Part shown: one piece after another, positions 21,713 through 33,023 of the stretch
How positions within the stretch are numbered: position 1 is the first letter of the stretch
Layout of the letters: each line of letters starts with the position of its first letter
Origin: Myotis daubentonii
Lineage: Eukaryota; Chordata; Mammalia; Chiroptera; Vespertilionidae
Direction of reading: 5' to 3'
DNA: 64,000 bases
Assembly (NCBI RefSeq): GCF_963259705.1
Contig: NC_081849.1
Coordinates: forward strand, 62,764,410-62,828,409
Made by a program: the position numbers and the translations under genes
The notes under the pieces: generated by a model
What the model was told of the DNA's origin: nothing
Databases searched by the model: none
Seen by the model: only the letters and a program-made list of their open reading frames with translations

Positions 21713-23645
21713 TCCTATCTAATAAAAGAGAAACATGGTAATTAGCGTACGACCGCTACCCTTCCCATTGGCTAATCAGGGCGATATGCAAATTAACTGC
21801 CAGCCAAGATGGCGGCCGGCAGCCAGGCAGTTGACGTGAACAGGGAGGCTTGCTTGCTTCAGTGACGGAGTAACCCAAGCTTCCCTGCCTGCCTTGCCGG
21901 CCTCTCAGCTGCACTCTAAGCAACATTGAACAAATATAGAAGCTAAACAAAACCCCAGGCTTCAGCCAGCAGGACTGCAACATTGTTTCAAATACAGAAG
22001 GTAAACAAAGGCCAGAAACCTGCTTTCAGCAGCAGAGGTCTCATAGCTGGAGCTGAGCCTCAGAGCGAAAGCTGGCCCAGAATAAAAAAAAAGGAAAAAA
22101 GGACAGGTTGGGAGCTTCAGTCACCCGCCAGCCTGAAAACGGCCCTCAGCCCCTCACCCAGGCTGGCCAGGCACCCCAGTGGGGACCCCACCCTAAAGGG
22201 TGTGTGACCAGATGCAAACAGCCATCATCCCCTCACCCAGGCTGGCCAGGCACCCAAGCGGGACCCCCACCCTGAAGGGGGTGTGACCAGATGCAAACAG
22301 CCATCATCCCCTCATCTAGGCTGGCTAGGCACCCAAGCGGGACCCCCACCCTGATCCAGGACACCCTTCAGGGCAAACCAGCCGGCCCCCACCCATGCAC
22401 CAGGCTTCTATCCTATATAGTAAAAGGGTAATATGCCTCCCAGCACCAGGATCAGTGTGACGGGGCAGCGCCCAAACCCCCTGATTGCCCAGTGGCTCTG
22501 TGTGTGACAGGGGGCGGGGCCACAACCTCCCTATCCGCCCTGCTCTGTGCGTGACAGGGGGGAGCTCCCCAACCCCCTGATCGCCCTGCGGCTCTGTGTG
22601 TGACAGGGTGCGGCCCCCCAACCCCCTGATTGGCCCTGCTCTGTGTGTGACGGGGGAGCTCCCCAACCCCCTGATCGCCCTGCGGCTCTGTGTGACAGGG
22701 GGCGGGGCCACAACCTCCCTATCCGCCCTGCTCTGTTCGTGACAGGGGGGAGCTCCCCAACCCCCTGATCGCCCTGCGGCTCTGTGTGTGACAGGGTGCG
22801 GTGCCCCAACCCCACCCCCACCCCATCGGCCCTGCCCCCAAACCCCTGATCCGCCCTGCTCTGTGTGTGACGGGGTGGTGCCCCAACTTCCCTATCGGCC
22901 CTGCTCTGTGAGTGACAGGGGGGAGCTCCTCAACCCCCTGATCGGCCCTGCTCTGTGGGTGATAGAGGGCGGCGCCCCCCCCCCCCACCCCCCACGGGCC
23001 CTGCTCAGTGTGTGATGGGGTAGAGCCATAACCTCCCCATCGGCCCTGCCCTGAGTGTGACAGTTGCGGCCTCCCAACCCCCTGATTGGCCCTGCTCTGT
23101 GGGTGATATAGGGCGGCACCCCAACCCCCTGATCCGCCCTGCTCTGTGTGTGACAGGGGGCGGTGCCCCAACTCCCCTATCGGCCCTACTCTGTGAGTGA
23201 CGGGGGGAGCTCCCCAACCCCCTGATTGACCCTGCTCTGTGCGTGACGGTACGGAACCCCAACCCCCCTGATGGGCCCTGCTCTGTGCGTGACAGGGGTT
23301 GGCGCCGCAACCTCCCCATCGACCCTGCCTTGAGTATGACAGGGCAGTGCCCCAACTCCCCAATCGGCCCTACCCTGAGCGTGACTGAGGGTGGCATCAC
23401 AACCTCCCAATCCACCCTGCTCTGTGCATGACAGGGGGCGGTGCCCCAATTCCCCAATCGGCCCTGCTCTGAGCCCGACCAGGGGCTGCACCTAGGGATT
23501 GGGCCTGCCCTCTGCCACCCGGGAGCAGGCCTAAGCCAGCAGGTCGTTATCTCCCGAGGGGTCCCAGACTGCGAGAGGGCACAGGCCGGGCTGAGGGACC
23601 TCCCCTCCCCCCGAGTGCACAAATTTTTGTGCACCGGGCCTCTAG
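21713..23645 (+). mobile_element. Composite (dimeric) Helitron
   Basis: The outer 5' end A|TCCTATCTAATAAAAGAG and the outer 3' end, hairpin GTGCAC...GTGCAC then CTAG|T, are both intact. Inside, at 22410/22411, a second Helitron 5' end (TCCTATATAGTAAAAGGG) directly follows a damaged 3' end (GCACCAGGCTTCTA, no CTAG). The same internal junction occurs at 38752 and, inverted, at 31320. The first module holds three direct repeats of about 65-80 bp (CATCCCCTCACCCAGGCTGG); the second holds a 47-bp minisatellite. No helicase coding remains. Confidence 0.85.
22480..23470. repeat. 47-bp minisatellite inside Helitron
   Basis: About 20 units of roughly 47 bp repeat, each built on CCCTGCTCTGTGTGTGACAG, then GGGCGGTGCCCCAAC, then CCCCTGATCGG. 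Units differ by substitutions. Since 47 is not a multiple of three, frames rotate from unit to unit; the long open frames here are artefacts. Confidence 0.9.
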
Positions 23646-24283
23646 TCCTATATAATAAAAGGCTAATCTGTAAATAGACCAGACAGAGGAACAATGGAAC
23701 AACTGGTCGCTATGACAAGTGCTGACCACCTGGGGGCGTGTGTGGAACATGGAGGGTGTTGGACGCAGCAGGATGGTGGAGCAGGTGAGCAGGGGTGCCA
23801 GACCAAGGCAGGGGCGCTGGTCATTGTCATCAGGGCGAGCCTCTGGTGGTTACTAAAAATTCTTTGCTTCTGCACGCTGCGGTCCTGCCTAGCACTTGCA
23901 CTTGCTGCTGGTGCCAGCCCTGCTTGCACCCGCTGCCGGCACCAGCCCTGATCACTTGGCACCATCAGCAGGTGCGAGTGGCCACTACTGGTCCTGATCG
24001 CCCCTGAGGGCTTCTCTACCTCCCCCTGCTCCTGAGGGGCGATCGGGGCAGCAGCTGTTGTTCACACCTGCTGCTGGCGCTGGCCTCAATCACTCAGCGC
24101 CGTCAGAGGTGCGAGCAGGGCCAACACTGTCAGTGTGTGGGAGTGGCGGCAGCAGGAGCGGGGCTGCTGGCAGACAGGAGCGGGGGGCATGGAGGATGGG
24201 CCGAGACCCGCCCCTGTGCCTACTGCAGCCTCACGGCCCACAGTTCCTTTCAAAGTGTACGTATTTGTGCACTGAGCCCCTAG
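23646..24283 (+). mobile_element. Helitron, head-to-tail with the previous one
   Basis: It starts TCCTATATAATAAAAGGCTA directly at the CTAG of the preceding element and ends with a hairpin (AGTGTAC / GTGCACT) and CTAG at 24280-24283, followed by T. The interior has short imperfect repeats of CTTGCACTTGCTGCTGGTGC type. Confidence 0.85.
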
Positions 24284-25593
24284 TTATTGGATAAATTGGG
24301 GGAAAACACAGATTAGCATATACTGGTAAATAGTATTTTATCACAGGCAGCAGGCTATAAGTTCTGAAAGAGTGTAGGAAAAGAAATTCTCATTGTGGGG
24401 AAAGGACTTGCTACTCATTTGACTGAATAAATTTTGAGATCCCTTTTAGCTCTAAAACTTTGACTCTTAAAAAAGCAAGAAGTAAACTATAATTTGATTA
24501 GGCATTGAATAGCCAAGAAGAACAACAAAAAGAATAGTGCTTGGAGTAACATGAGTGAAGGCATTTTAAACGGGAGTGAGATATGTGGTTGTGTGTATAG
24601 GAAGTAGATCGATTGGGTTAAAACAGTTTATATTAGAGAAGAGAGGAATTTGGGCGACTAGATAGAAAGCTAGATTTTTAAGAGAAATTTAAACATTCCC
24701 AACTGACAGAAAACCATAAGTTTTTCTAATGCACTATTGTGGTTAAAACAATATTTTAACATGATCTGTGTGTGATAGTCTTATGTTGAGTGGACCACAG
24801 TGAAGGAGAAAATAAGTGGCAAACCCTTGCAGTGATAAATTAAAGGTGAGGTAATGAGGACTTGAAAGACTGTGGTGGCAGAGGGAAGGGGAGTGAAAGA
24901 TGAATATAGAGAAAGAGTGAGTTCACCATGGTCAATCAAATGGCATATAGAGCTATTTTGGTTTCTAAGGGATTCCTAGGTAAAGGAAAGCCCATAGATT
25001 TTCAGGGCTTGGGAACAAAATAAGCCTTGTTGTAAAGGTTCATTTAGATTCTTATTTTTAAAAATAAGTTGCTATATTACCTAGATTTAAGCAGGTGTTT
25101 CCCAACTGCATTATTATTAAAAATGTTCTTTTAAAACCATTTACCTGGGTATTAAGTCAAATTTCATTTATCCTGCATGATAATACTGTCAACTTTCAAT
25201 TTACAGTAATGGTGATAGATGATCTGTGGTGTTGTAGTGGAGAGTGGCAGAGAAACTGTATAAAGTAGGAAAAGGAGAAACTTAGAAAATCAAGATACTG
25301 ATAGTGGTAAGGAAGATAAGAATATTAAACAAGGAATAACAATTTTTATAATGTCCAAATGCATGACATATACTTAAAATTAAAACAATATTAGAAGTTG
25401 TAGGGAATATGAACGGTGTGTGATTTCATTTTTATTATCAGAAAACACATATAAAGTTTTTTTTAATTTCACCAAAGAACTGTATAGCATATACCTCTTG
25501 CAAAATGACCACACTTTTCTCTAGAAAGCTAAATTATTATGAGACATTTACTAGATGAGCAAAAAAAGCAGAATGATTTTGATGCTAGAAATA
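24284..25593. other. Intron 1, no feature seen
   Basis: AT-rich, unique-looking sequence; no exon, known repeat or RNA gene recognised. Confidence 0.45.
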
Positions 25594-25741
25594 TCTATGT
25601 TATAAAAGGCCAGTGGCCGTAACGGTGTAACGACCAAACGACCGGTCACCAAGAGGTGCATCGATGGGCCTTGTGGCACGGCAGGTCTGGGGCGGCGCGG
25701 CGGGTCTGGGTCTCGCACAGTTTCATACGCTGGGCCTCTAG
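25594..25741 (+). mobile_element. Very short Helitron-like element (148 bp)
   Basis: Inserted between A and T, it begins TCTATGTTATAAAAGGCCAG and ends GGGCCTCTAG, matching the end pattern of the larger Helitrons. The interior (GGCGGCGCGGCGGGTCTGGG) is unlike the other copies. The 3' hairpin is weak. Confidence 0.65.
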
Positions 25742-25795
25742 TCAAACTATATTAGCTTGGTGCTTCTAATTGCATTATTTAGAATATATTACTGA

Positions 25796-26006
25796 TTTCT
25801 AAGGGGACAGTTTTGCCTCCCATGGGACATTTGGTAACATCTGAAGACAGTTTTTGATTGTCACAATTGGGGTGGGTTGAGAGTGGTTACTAGCATCTAG
25901 GAGGTAGAGGTCAGGGATGCTATTAAAACAATTCATTGGATGGTTCTCCATAAGGAGGAATTATCTGGCCCAATATGTCAGTAGTGCCAAGATTGAGGAT
26001 CCTGGA
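25796..26006 (+). mobile_element. Old hAT-Charlie element, MER20-like
   Basis: The phrases GACAGTTTTGCCTCCCATGG, TTTTTGATTGTCACAATTGG and CTGGCCCAATATGTCAGTAG resemble a mammal-wide Charlie-type consensus that I recall as MER20. Diverged, with outer ends worn. Confidence 0.55.
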
Positions 26007-27384
26007 ATACAGAGTAGACAAGGTCTCCCTGAGAAATTGAGAGACCTGGGTCAATTTATTACTCCCTTTTTTTCTAGGCTTGACCAGATACTGTCCTTCT
26101 GTTAACACACACTCTTCCAGAAGCTCACAATGAACTTGATTGTCACTGTTTTGTTTGTTTGTTTTTAATATTGTGTTCTTATCCTAGGGTATATCTTAGA
26201 CACTTTGATTAGACAAATATTTCCAAATACGTTCACCTATTTTCTCTTAGGGTGGCCTTTTCTCTGCTAACTTTATTTGCCTTGTGTTTCCTTTTACAGT
26301 TTAGTTCTTAAGGAATCACCCTATTTCCAAATTCTGAAGGCCCCTTGACATGATTTCTTAATTATTTTCTTTTGCATGAGGGCTTTTCATGTGCTCAGGG
26401 TGCTTCCTCGTTCTCGAGTCCAGGTTTTTTTGAGAGTGTTTGTTCTAGTTATTTTATGCAAGAACTTTTTTCTGACAGTATTTGAACCTGTTGTAATTTT
26501 TCTATATGCAAGAAGCTTAGATAAAATGCTTAACTTAAAGAAAAGAGCATCTGGTAGTATTTTTTTAGAATTGAATATATTCCTGCTTATTGATAAAATT
26601 GCCCTACATATAACAACTACATACAAAATGGTTTATCATGGTTTCATAATAAGTGAAAAACATTGAAACTCTAGAATGAAACAAAGGATGCAAGGATTTT
26701 TGTTTGGTTTTATTGTGCCAAACAGAACAAAATAAATCATTGGCATATAAAGATAAAATGAATGTATCACTAATGGAGAAAGGGGAATATTTTCAAAGAA
26801 CCACCTCATTTTTCCTTAACCTAACTCAATTTGATGTTGCTCTAAACACACTGGCCATTTAGTAAAAGGTAAGTGCAATAAGCCTGTGTATGCCAGCAGT
26901 CCTACATGCCATAAAGGAGCAGTGATGGAAACCAAAGTATGATGAAACTGCTCCTTAGCAGTCAGGATGGTGGATCCAAATTGCATGCATGCCTGGGTGC
27001 GTGTGAGTGAGGATATGCTCATAATTTTCATCTTTCAAAGGCAGTTCTGGGGTAAGAGTGAATTTTCTTTATCGTAAATATTTCCTGTCCCCTTCTAGTA
27101 CACATCAATTGTATCTTAATCTTGATTGTCATCAGTGGAAATGTTTCATTTATTGGCCTTCCATTGATCTAAAACTGATCTACCTCATTGACAGATCAGT
27201 TGTTGTTTTTTCTACTTACATATTATTAGTTTTAGGTGTACCGCACCCTAATTCCTGTCCCCTGTGGTGACCATTAATCTGTTCTATGTAGATAGGTCAG
27301 TTGTTGACAATAGGATTCATTAATTTACCAAGTGATATATTTTTTAACTGCCCCCCCCCTCAAATGTATCTGCTTATTGTGTTT
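26007..27384. other. Intron 1, no gene seen
   Basis: AT-rich sequence without a supported exon. A C run occurs at about 27351-27359. Confidence 0.4.
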
Positions 27385-27560
27385 TACAATTTATCTTTAT
27401 TGTTGAAAGTATTACGGATGTCTTCCCCCCCCCCCCCCCCCCCACCTTTAACTCCTTCTAGCAACTCCCTCTCCCCCCCTACACACACACACCAGGCCTT
27501 CACCACACTGTTGTCTCTGTCCATCGGTTATACATAGTGCATATGAGTTCTTCGGTGAAT
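27385..27560 (-). mobile_element. LINE-1 3' end fragment
   Basis: Minus-strand sequence including TTTATCTTTATTGTTGAAAG, a long C run (27424-27443) and CAGGCCTTCACCACACTGTT resembles a LINE-1 3' flank common in bat genomes. Named from recall only. Confidence 0.45.
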
Positions 27561-27837
27561 CTTGAATCCTTCCTTGGGCTCCTGCCAGCCATGGAGAGCA
27601 TGGTGTTGCAACTGCTGCCTCCCCAAGAGGTGTCAGGTCCTCATTGCATGAGCATGCAACCTGCATCAGTAAGCCTGCTTTAGTCTGAGACACGTTACCT
27701 GAAAAACAGCTAAGTGTTTGAGAGGCTGCTCTTCTGAGTCTAGGAATCCGCAGTAGTCAAGTGCACGGCTCCTATCCTTGGCGCTTGAAGGAAGGGTTTG
27801 TGTTGATTAATGAGCAGGATAGCTCTCTCTCCCTTTA

Positions 27838-28014
27838 CTTTTTATTTTATTGATTTTAGAGAGAGAGGAAGGAACGGGGAGAAACATTGATTTATTGTTC
27901 CACTTATTTATGCATTCATTGGTTGACTCTTGTATGTGCCCTGACTGGGGGGGTCGAACCCACAACCTTGTCGCATAGGGACGGCGTTCTAACCAACGGA
28001 GCTAGATGGATGGC
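27838..28014 (-). mobile_element. Old Ves-type SINE
   Basis: TTTATTTTATTGATTTTAGA, a GA-rich stretch and a degraded tRNA-like head (GGGTCGAACCCACAACC) mark a diverged minus-strand SINE. Confidence 0.6.
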
Positions 28015-30330
28015 GGTATTATGAATTCTAGGTATTTGTAAGTGCATATATAAACTGTTATCTAGAAAAAAATAAACCTAAAATCTAGTTTTGAGATACT
28101 AAAAATGATTCAAATTTAAATATTTAATAGCATCTGGATCATGATTTTGTAGTCATGTTTTATGTTTATTAGTAGTGTAAAAGCACTTTCAGATAATTCT
28201 GCTGATTCAGTTACACTTCTACATATTTTCTTGTAATAAAGTAATGAGGCTTTGACCGGCTTTGTTAGTGGTTCGGTTAATACAAATTTATTCAAAGCAC
28301 GGCTACTACATTGTGAGAGCAAATTAGGAACAACACGACTTATTTGAGCTGTTTAAAAAAGAATGTATGTCTAACTTTTCTCTGGCTGATTTCTGCACTT
28401 TAACCGGAATACCTATGGATATAGTCTGGAGCAGGGACTAGGGTGGAGAAAGACTGGAGATTAGTAGACCAGTTAAGAGGCTTTTAAAATAGTTCAGACA
28501 AAGCAAGAGAAAAACTAAACCAGAGGCTGGAGAGTGGAAATTGTGTTGGGATGAATTTGAGACTAATGAAACATGAAAGAGGAAGGACAGATTTGGGGAA
28601 GAATTAGATGTCTGGAGCGTAGGGAGAAGAGAGAAATAGATGATTCTGAGAGTTGAAGCTTTGGAGAATGGATGGGAGGTGATGTCATAATAAGGAGAGC
28701 TAGAATCTACAGTAGGAGGAGGAGTTAGGGTAGTTTTGAGAACAATAAAGGCAGCATCTTTGGGACTCCCAGGGGACGTATGTGAAGAAGGTAGTCCGAG
28801 AAAGGTGAGACCTGTACCTCAGAGTTGGAATCATACTCCTGTGGAAACTGGTTGAAGCCCTAGAAGTGAATGAGATCACTCAAGCAAAAAATGAGAACCT
28901 GAGGCACACTCAGTAGTGATGGTCTGTCCTCAGCAGGATGAGTGAGTAGGCCATGCCTACACTTACTGTAGAAGTTCAAGGGTGTAGTGGTAGGAAGACA
29001 GTAGTGGCTGAGATGGGGAAGGTGGAGAACCAAAGAAATGGTGCCCAGTGTGGTGGAGAAAAGGAGAGAGAAGGCTGTGACTTAGGAAGGAAGTGAGGTT
29101 CAAAATACGGCTTTTAAGAAATTGTTACTGAAGGTTGAAGATGTTAGCACATTTATAAATGTGGGTGTATTAGGGAAAAATACTGAAGTTACAGCAGAAC
29201 GATAACCCTTGGGTCGTGGTCCCACAGTGGGTGGTGGGCCTTGATTCATTGCATGGGCAGCAGCCCTGTGGGGGAGGGGAGAGGCACATTTTCTTCTGAG
29301 ATTTGAGAAGACGGTAAGGAAGTGCTGCTAGGTTTGGTTCTACAAGTGGTTGGGAATCGCTAACCAATAAATGATAGCCTCTTTTTTCCTTTCCCTTCTG
29401 ACAGAATCATCTGCTGACAGTTTACCTGGTAGTTAGTGTAATGAATGGTTTAAATAGGGGGATGTGAGAGAAACCCTAGAAATGGTAAGTAATAGAATTG
29501 TGCAGCAATATTTGGGATCTTGATTTTTGGAGAACCAGGGAAATGAGAATATTGAAAAAGCTGGGGATAAGAACAGAAAGAAGGGTGCTGAGTTGAGGAA
29601 AGAGCTGTGGGAATCAGTGTGGAGGGGGTATGAAGACCAACTGGATTCCCCGGCCATTTTGTCCTGGGCGACCTATATTGAAATGAGTGCAGGCATCCGA
29701 TAGCCAGGCCACTGGGGGACTCTTTTCACTGAGCCTAAATGTAAACTCCACCATTAATGCCATTTATCACCTAACAAAGCATATAAAGGAAGTTCTGTTA
29801 AAGCAGGAAATTATCATTATAGAAAATGACTTGTACAACATTCTGCAATATTTGAAACAATATCTTTATGTAACCTGTTGAAGATTTACGAAAAAACTAC
29901 ATTGATTACCATATTGTTAGTTCATTTTGTTACCAACGTTCTCCAAATACCTGTCCACTCAATCCTTAATTGCTAGAAGTGAGGGGCTGGCAAGGATATC
30001 TAGTTGGTCTGGTGTTCATGCTTGCCATTGGGAAATTTAAAATGAGAAAGAGATTAAAATAGTACCAGTGTTCAATTATCATTTCATCTACTTAGAGTGC
30101 TTTTTCACCACTTTGAACATATTGCATATTCCTTAAGTTTCTTTCTTAGAACCAGGAAGTCTTCCAGATAAGAAATGTGAGGTTAAAGCCTAAAATAATC
30201 TCTCCTTTTGGATAGGCTGTATAGTACCTCTTTGGACTTTATAAATTTCTAAAACTTCGTTAAATAATTAGTAAGGCTATTCTATGTAAGGTATTCATGT
30301 GGGCACATGGAATCAAAGTTTTCTAACATT
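28015..30330. other. Intron 1, no gene seen
   Basis: Purine-rich sequence at about 28420-29120 looks like an ancient repeat that I cannot name. A segment at 29484-29582 reappears, internally deleted, inside a SINE at 35386. No exon supported. Confidence 0.45.
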
Positions 30331-30331
30331 T

Positions 30332-30332
<1 letters not shown>

Positions 30333-30388
<56 letters not shown>
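30333..30388. repeat. AT microsatellite
   Basis: About 27 AT dinucleotides immediately beside a Helitron insertion point, in keeping with the AT target of Helitrons. Confidence 0.95.
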
Positions 30389-30391
<3 letters not shown>

Positions 30392-31955
30392 CTAGAGGCC
30401 CGGTGCACAAAAATTTGTGCACTTGGGGGAAGTGGGGGGGTCCCTCAGACCGGCCTGTGCCCTCTCGCAGTCTGGGACCGCTCGGGAGATAACGACGTGC
30501 TGGCTTAGGCCTGCTCCCGGGTGGCAGAGGGCAGGCCCAATCCCTAGGTGCAGCCCCTGGTCGGGCTCAGAGCAGGGCCGATTGGGGAGTTGGGGCGCCT
30601 TCCCCTGTCATGCACAGAGCAGGGCAGATTGGGAGGTTGTGATGCCACCCTCAGTCACGCTCAGGGTAGGGCCGGTTGGGGGGTTGGGGCACTGCCCTCT
30701 GTCACACTCAAGGCAGGGTCGATGGGGAGGTTGCGGCGCCACCCCCTGTCATGCACACAGCAGAGCCAATCAGGGGGTTGGGGCGCTGCCCCCGTCACAC
30801 ACAGAGCAGGACCCATCAGGGGGTTGGGGCACCGTCCTCTATCACCCACAGAGCAGGGCCAATCAGGGGGTTGAGGAGCTCCCCCCTGTCACTCACAGAG
30901 TAGGGCCAATAGGGGAGTTGGGGCACCGCCCCCTGTCACACTCAGGGCAGGGCCAATGGGGAGGTTATGGCTCTACCCCATCACACACAGAGCAGGGCCC
31001 GTGGGGGGTGGGGGGAGGGTTGGGGCACTGCCCTCTAACACAGAGCAGGGCCGATCAGGTGGTTGGGGTGCCGCCACTCTCATATTCAGGGCAGGGCCAA
31101 TGGGGAGGTTATGGTTCTACCCCATCACACACAGAGCAGGGCCCGTGGGGGGCGGGGGGTTGGCGCCCCGCCCCCTGTCACACACAGAGCTGCAGGGCGA
31201 TCAGGGAGTTTGGGCGCTGCCCCCTGTCACGCTGATCCCGGTGCCGGGAGGCCTCGCGGCTCCGCTGATCCCGCTGCTGGGAGGCATATTACCCTTTTAC
31301 TATATAGGGTAGAGGCCTGGTGCATGGGTAGGGCTGGCTGGTTTGCCCTGAAGGGTGTCCTGGATCAGGGTGGGGGTCCCCACTGGGGTGCCTGGCCAGC
31401 CTGGATGAGGCGATGATGGCTGTTTGTAGCTGGTCACACACCCTTCAGGGTGGGGGTCTCCACTGAGGTGCCTGGCCAGTCTGGCTGAGAGGCTGAGAGC
31501 TGTTTTCAGGCTGGGACTGAAGCTTCCAACCGCTCCTTTTTTTCTTTTTCTTTTTTTTTATTCTGGGCCAGTTTTAGCTCTGAGGCCTCAGCTGCTGAAA
31601 ACAGGTTTCTGGCCTTTGTTTACCGTCTGTATTTGATACACTGTTGCGGTCCGGCTGGCTGAAGCCCTGCTGAGTAAAGCAGGCTTCTGGGGTTTTTTTA
31701 GCTTCTTTATTTGCAACATAGTTGCTGAGAGTTGCAGCTGAGAGGCTGGCAAGTCAGGCGGGGAACGTTGGAGTCCTCCGTCACTGAAGCAAGCAAGCCT
31801 CCCTGTTCGCATCAGCTGCCTGGCTGCCGGCCGCCATCTTGGCTGCCAGTTAATTTGCATATCTCGGCCCTACTCTGTGAGTGACAGGGGGATTAGCCAA
31901 TGGAAAGGGTAGCGGTCGTACGCCAATTACCATGTTTCTCTTTTATTAGTGTAGA
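30392..31955 (-). mobile_element. Composite (dimeric) Helitron, inverted copy
   Basis: On the minus strand it runs from TCTACACTAATAAAAGAG to the GTGCAC hairpin and CTAG. The internal fusion near 31320 reads GCACCAGGCCTCTACCCTAT, the same as at 38752. Both modules match those of the 21713 copy, including the three CATCATC...CTGGCC direct repeats and the 47-bp minisatellite (about 30560-31235). Confidence 0.85.
30560..31235. repeat. 47-bp minisatellite inside Helitron
   Basis: Inverted equivalent of the array at 22480, shorter, with about 14 units on the pattern CAGAGCAGGGCCAATCAGGG. Confidence 0.88.
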
Positions 31956-31982
31956 TATCTACACTAATAAAAGAGAAACATG
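31931..31982. repeat. 52-bp perfect palindrome at two Helitron 5' ends
   Basis: Two 26-bp arms (CATGTTTCTCTTTTATTAGT... and its exact reverse complement) meet at 31956/31957 with no loop. It is formed by the 5' ends of two oppositely oriented Helitrons separated by only TA. Confidence 0.97.
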
Positions 31983-32383
31983 CAGATTAACCATCACTCC
32001 GCCACTCTGTTACACCCACAAGCCACACCCACCAGCCAATCAGGAGTGAATATGCAAATTAACCCAGCTAAGATGGCAGTTAATTTGCATATGTAGGCGC
32101 CCAGCGGTCTGGGTCCCAGGAACATCATCGGGCACCCAGGTCACTCCGAGGTAGACCCTGTGTGGGCCCTGAGCCGCCTAGGAAGGGCCTGAGCCAGAGG
32201 GCTCCTGGGCAGGGCAGAGCCTGCCATCAGAGCTGAGGGGCGGAGCCGGCTCCAAGGGGAGTAGGAAGCGGGCCTAAGCCGTCAGTAGGACATCCCCTGA
32301 GGGCTCCCAGTATGTGAGAGGGGGCAGACTGGGCTGAGGGGAACACCCCCCCCCCCAGTGCACAGATTTCATGCACTGGGCCC

Positions 32384-32387
<4 letters not shown>
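31958..32387 (+). mobile_element. Helitron, head-to-head with the previous one
   Basis: It starts TCTACACTAATAAAAGAG and ends with the hairpin GTGCACAGATTTCATGCAC, then CTAG|T. The 5' third resembles the copy at 48320. Confidence 0.87.
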
Positions 32388-32414
<27 letters not shown>

Positions 32415-32415
32415 A
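32388..32415. repeat. TG microsatellite between Helitrons
   Basis: TG dinucleotides fill the 28 bp between two Helitron 3' ends that point toward each other. Confidence 0.9.
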
Positions 32416-32737
32416 TTAGAGGCCTGGTACATGAAAATCGTGCACTCTGGGGGGGTGGGGGTCCCTCAGCCTGGTCTGCGCCCTCTCACAGTCCAGGAGC
32501 CCTCAGGAGATGTCTGACTGACGGCTTAGGCCCGCTTCTTAGCGCTGCTGCGGAGGCGGGAGACCGCCACCGCTGCGCTAACCAGCCATAAACCCGACTT
32601 CTAGCTGTGGGAGCACATTGACCACCAAGGGGCAGCTCCTGTGTTGAGTGTCTGCTCCTTGGTGGTCAGTGTGCATCATAGCGACTGGTTGTTCTGCTGT
32701 TTGGTCGATTTGCATAGTAGCCTTTTAGTATATAGGA
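32416..32737 (-). mobile_element. Non-autonomous Helitron
   Basis: Minus-strand start TCCTATATACTAAAAGGCTA, with terminator changed from CTAG to CTAA on that strand. Contains the inverted ACCACCAAGGGGCAG / CTCCTTGGTGGT pair near the 5' end. Confidence 0.83.
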
Positions 32738-33023
32738 TATTTTTTGTAAACTATATTTTGACATTTCATGCAAGGACCCCTTTCATGGGGAGCCTGTGTT
32801 CCCCTGTCTTCTAACGGAGCATTCCTATCCAGAGGGCATGATTGAGCAGCATTATATCTTTGAGAAGAGAATGTTTCCATCAACAAAAATGTTGTGTGCT
32901 TATTTTTAATGCAGTGTTTTGTATTTACTTGTATGTGATGTTTTGCTCAGTGCTTCAAAAGCTGGTGTAAGTAAAATTGAAGACCAGCTTCAGTGCTAAG
33001 TGAGATAAGAATAAAATATTGTA

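Noticed and set aside
22480..23470. Regular repeats considered as a CRISPR-like array
   Set aside because: Units are contiguous without unique spacers, and the setting is a mammalian transposon.
22325..23694. Long overlapping frames with repeated Gly-rich units (also at 30417-31312, 38565-39295 and 48732-49653)
   Set aside because: They are translations of the 47-bp Helitron minisatellite. The unit length shifts frame each repeat and no start context or splice support is present.
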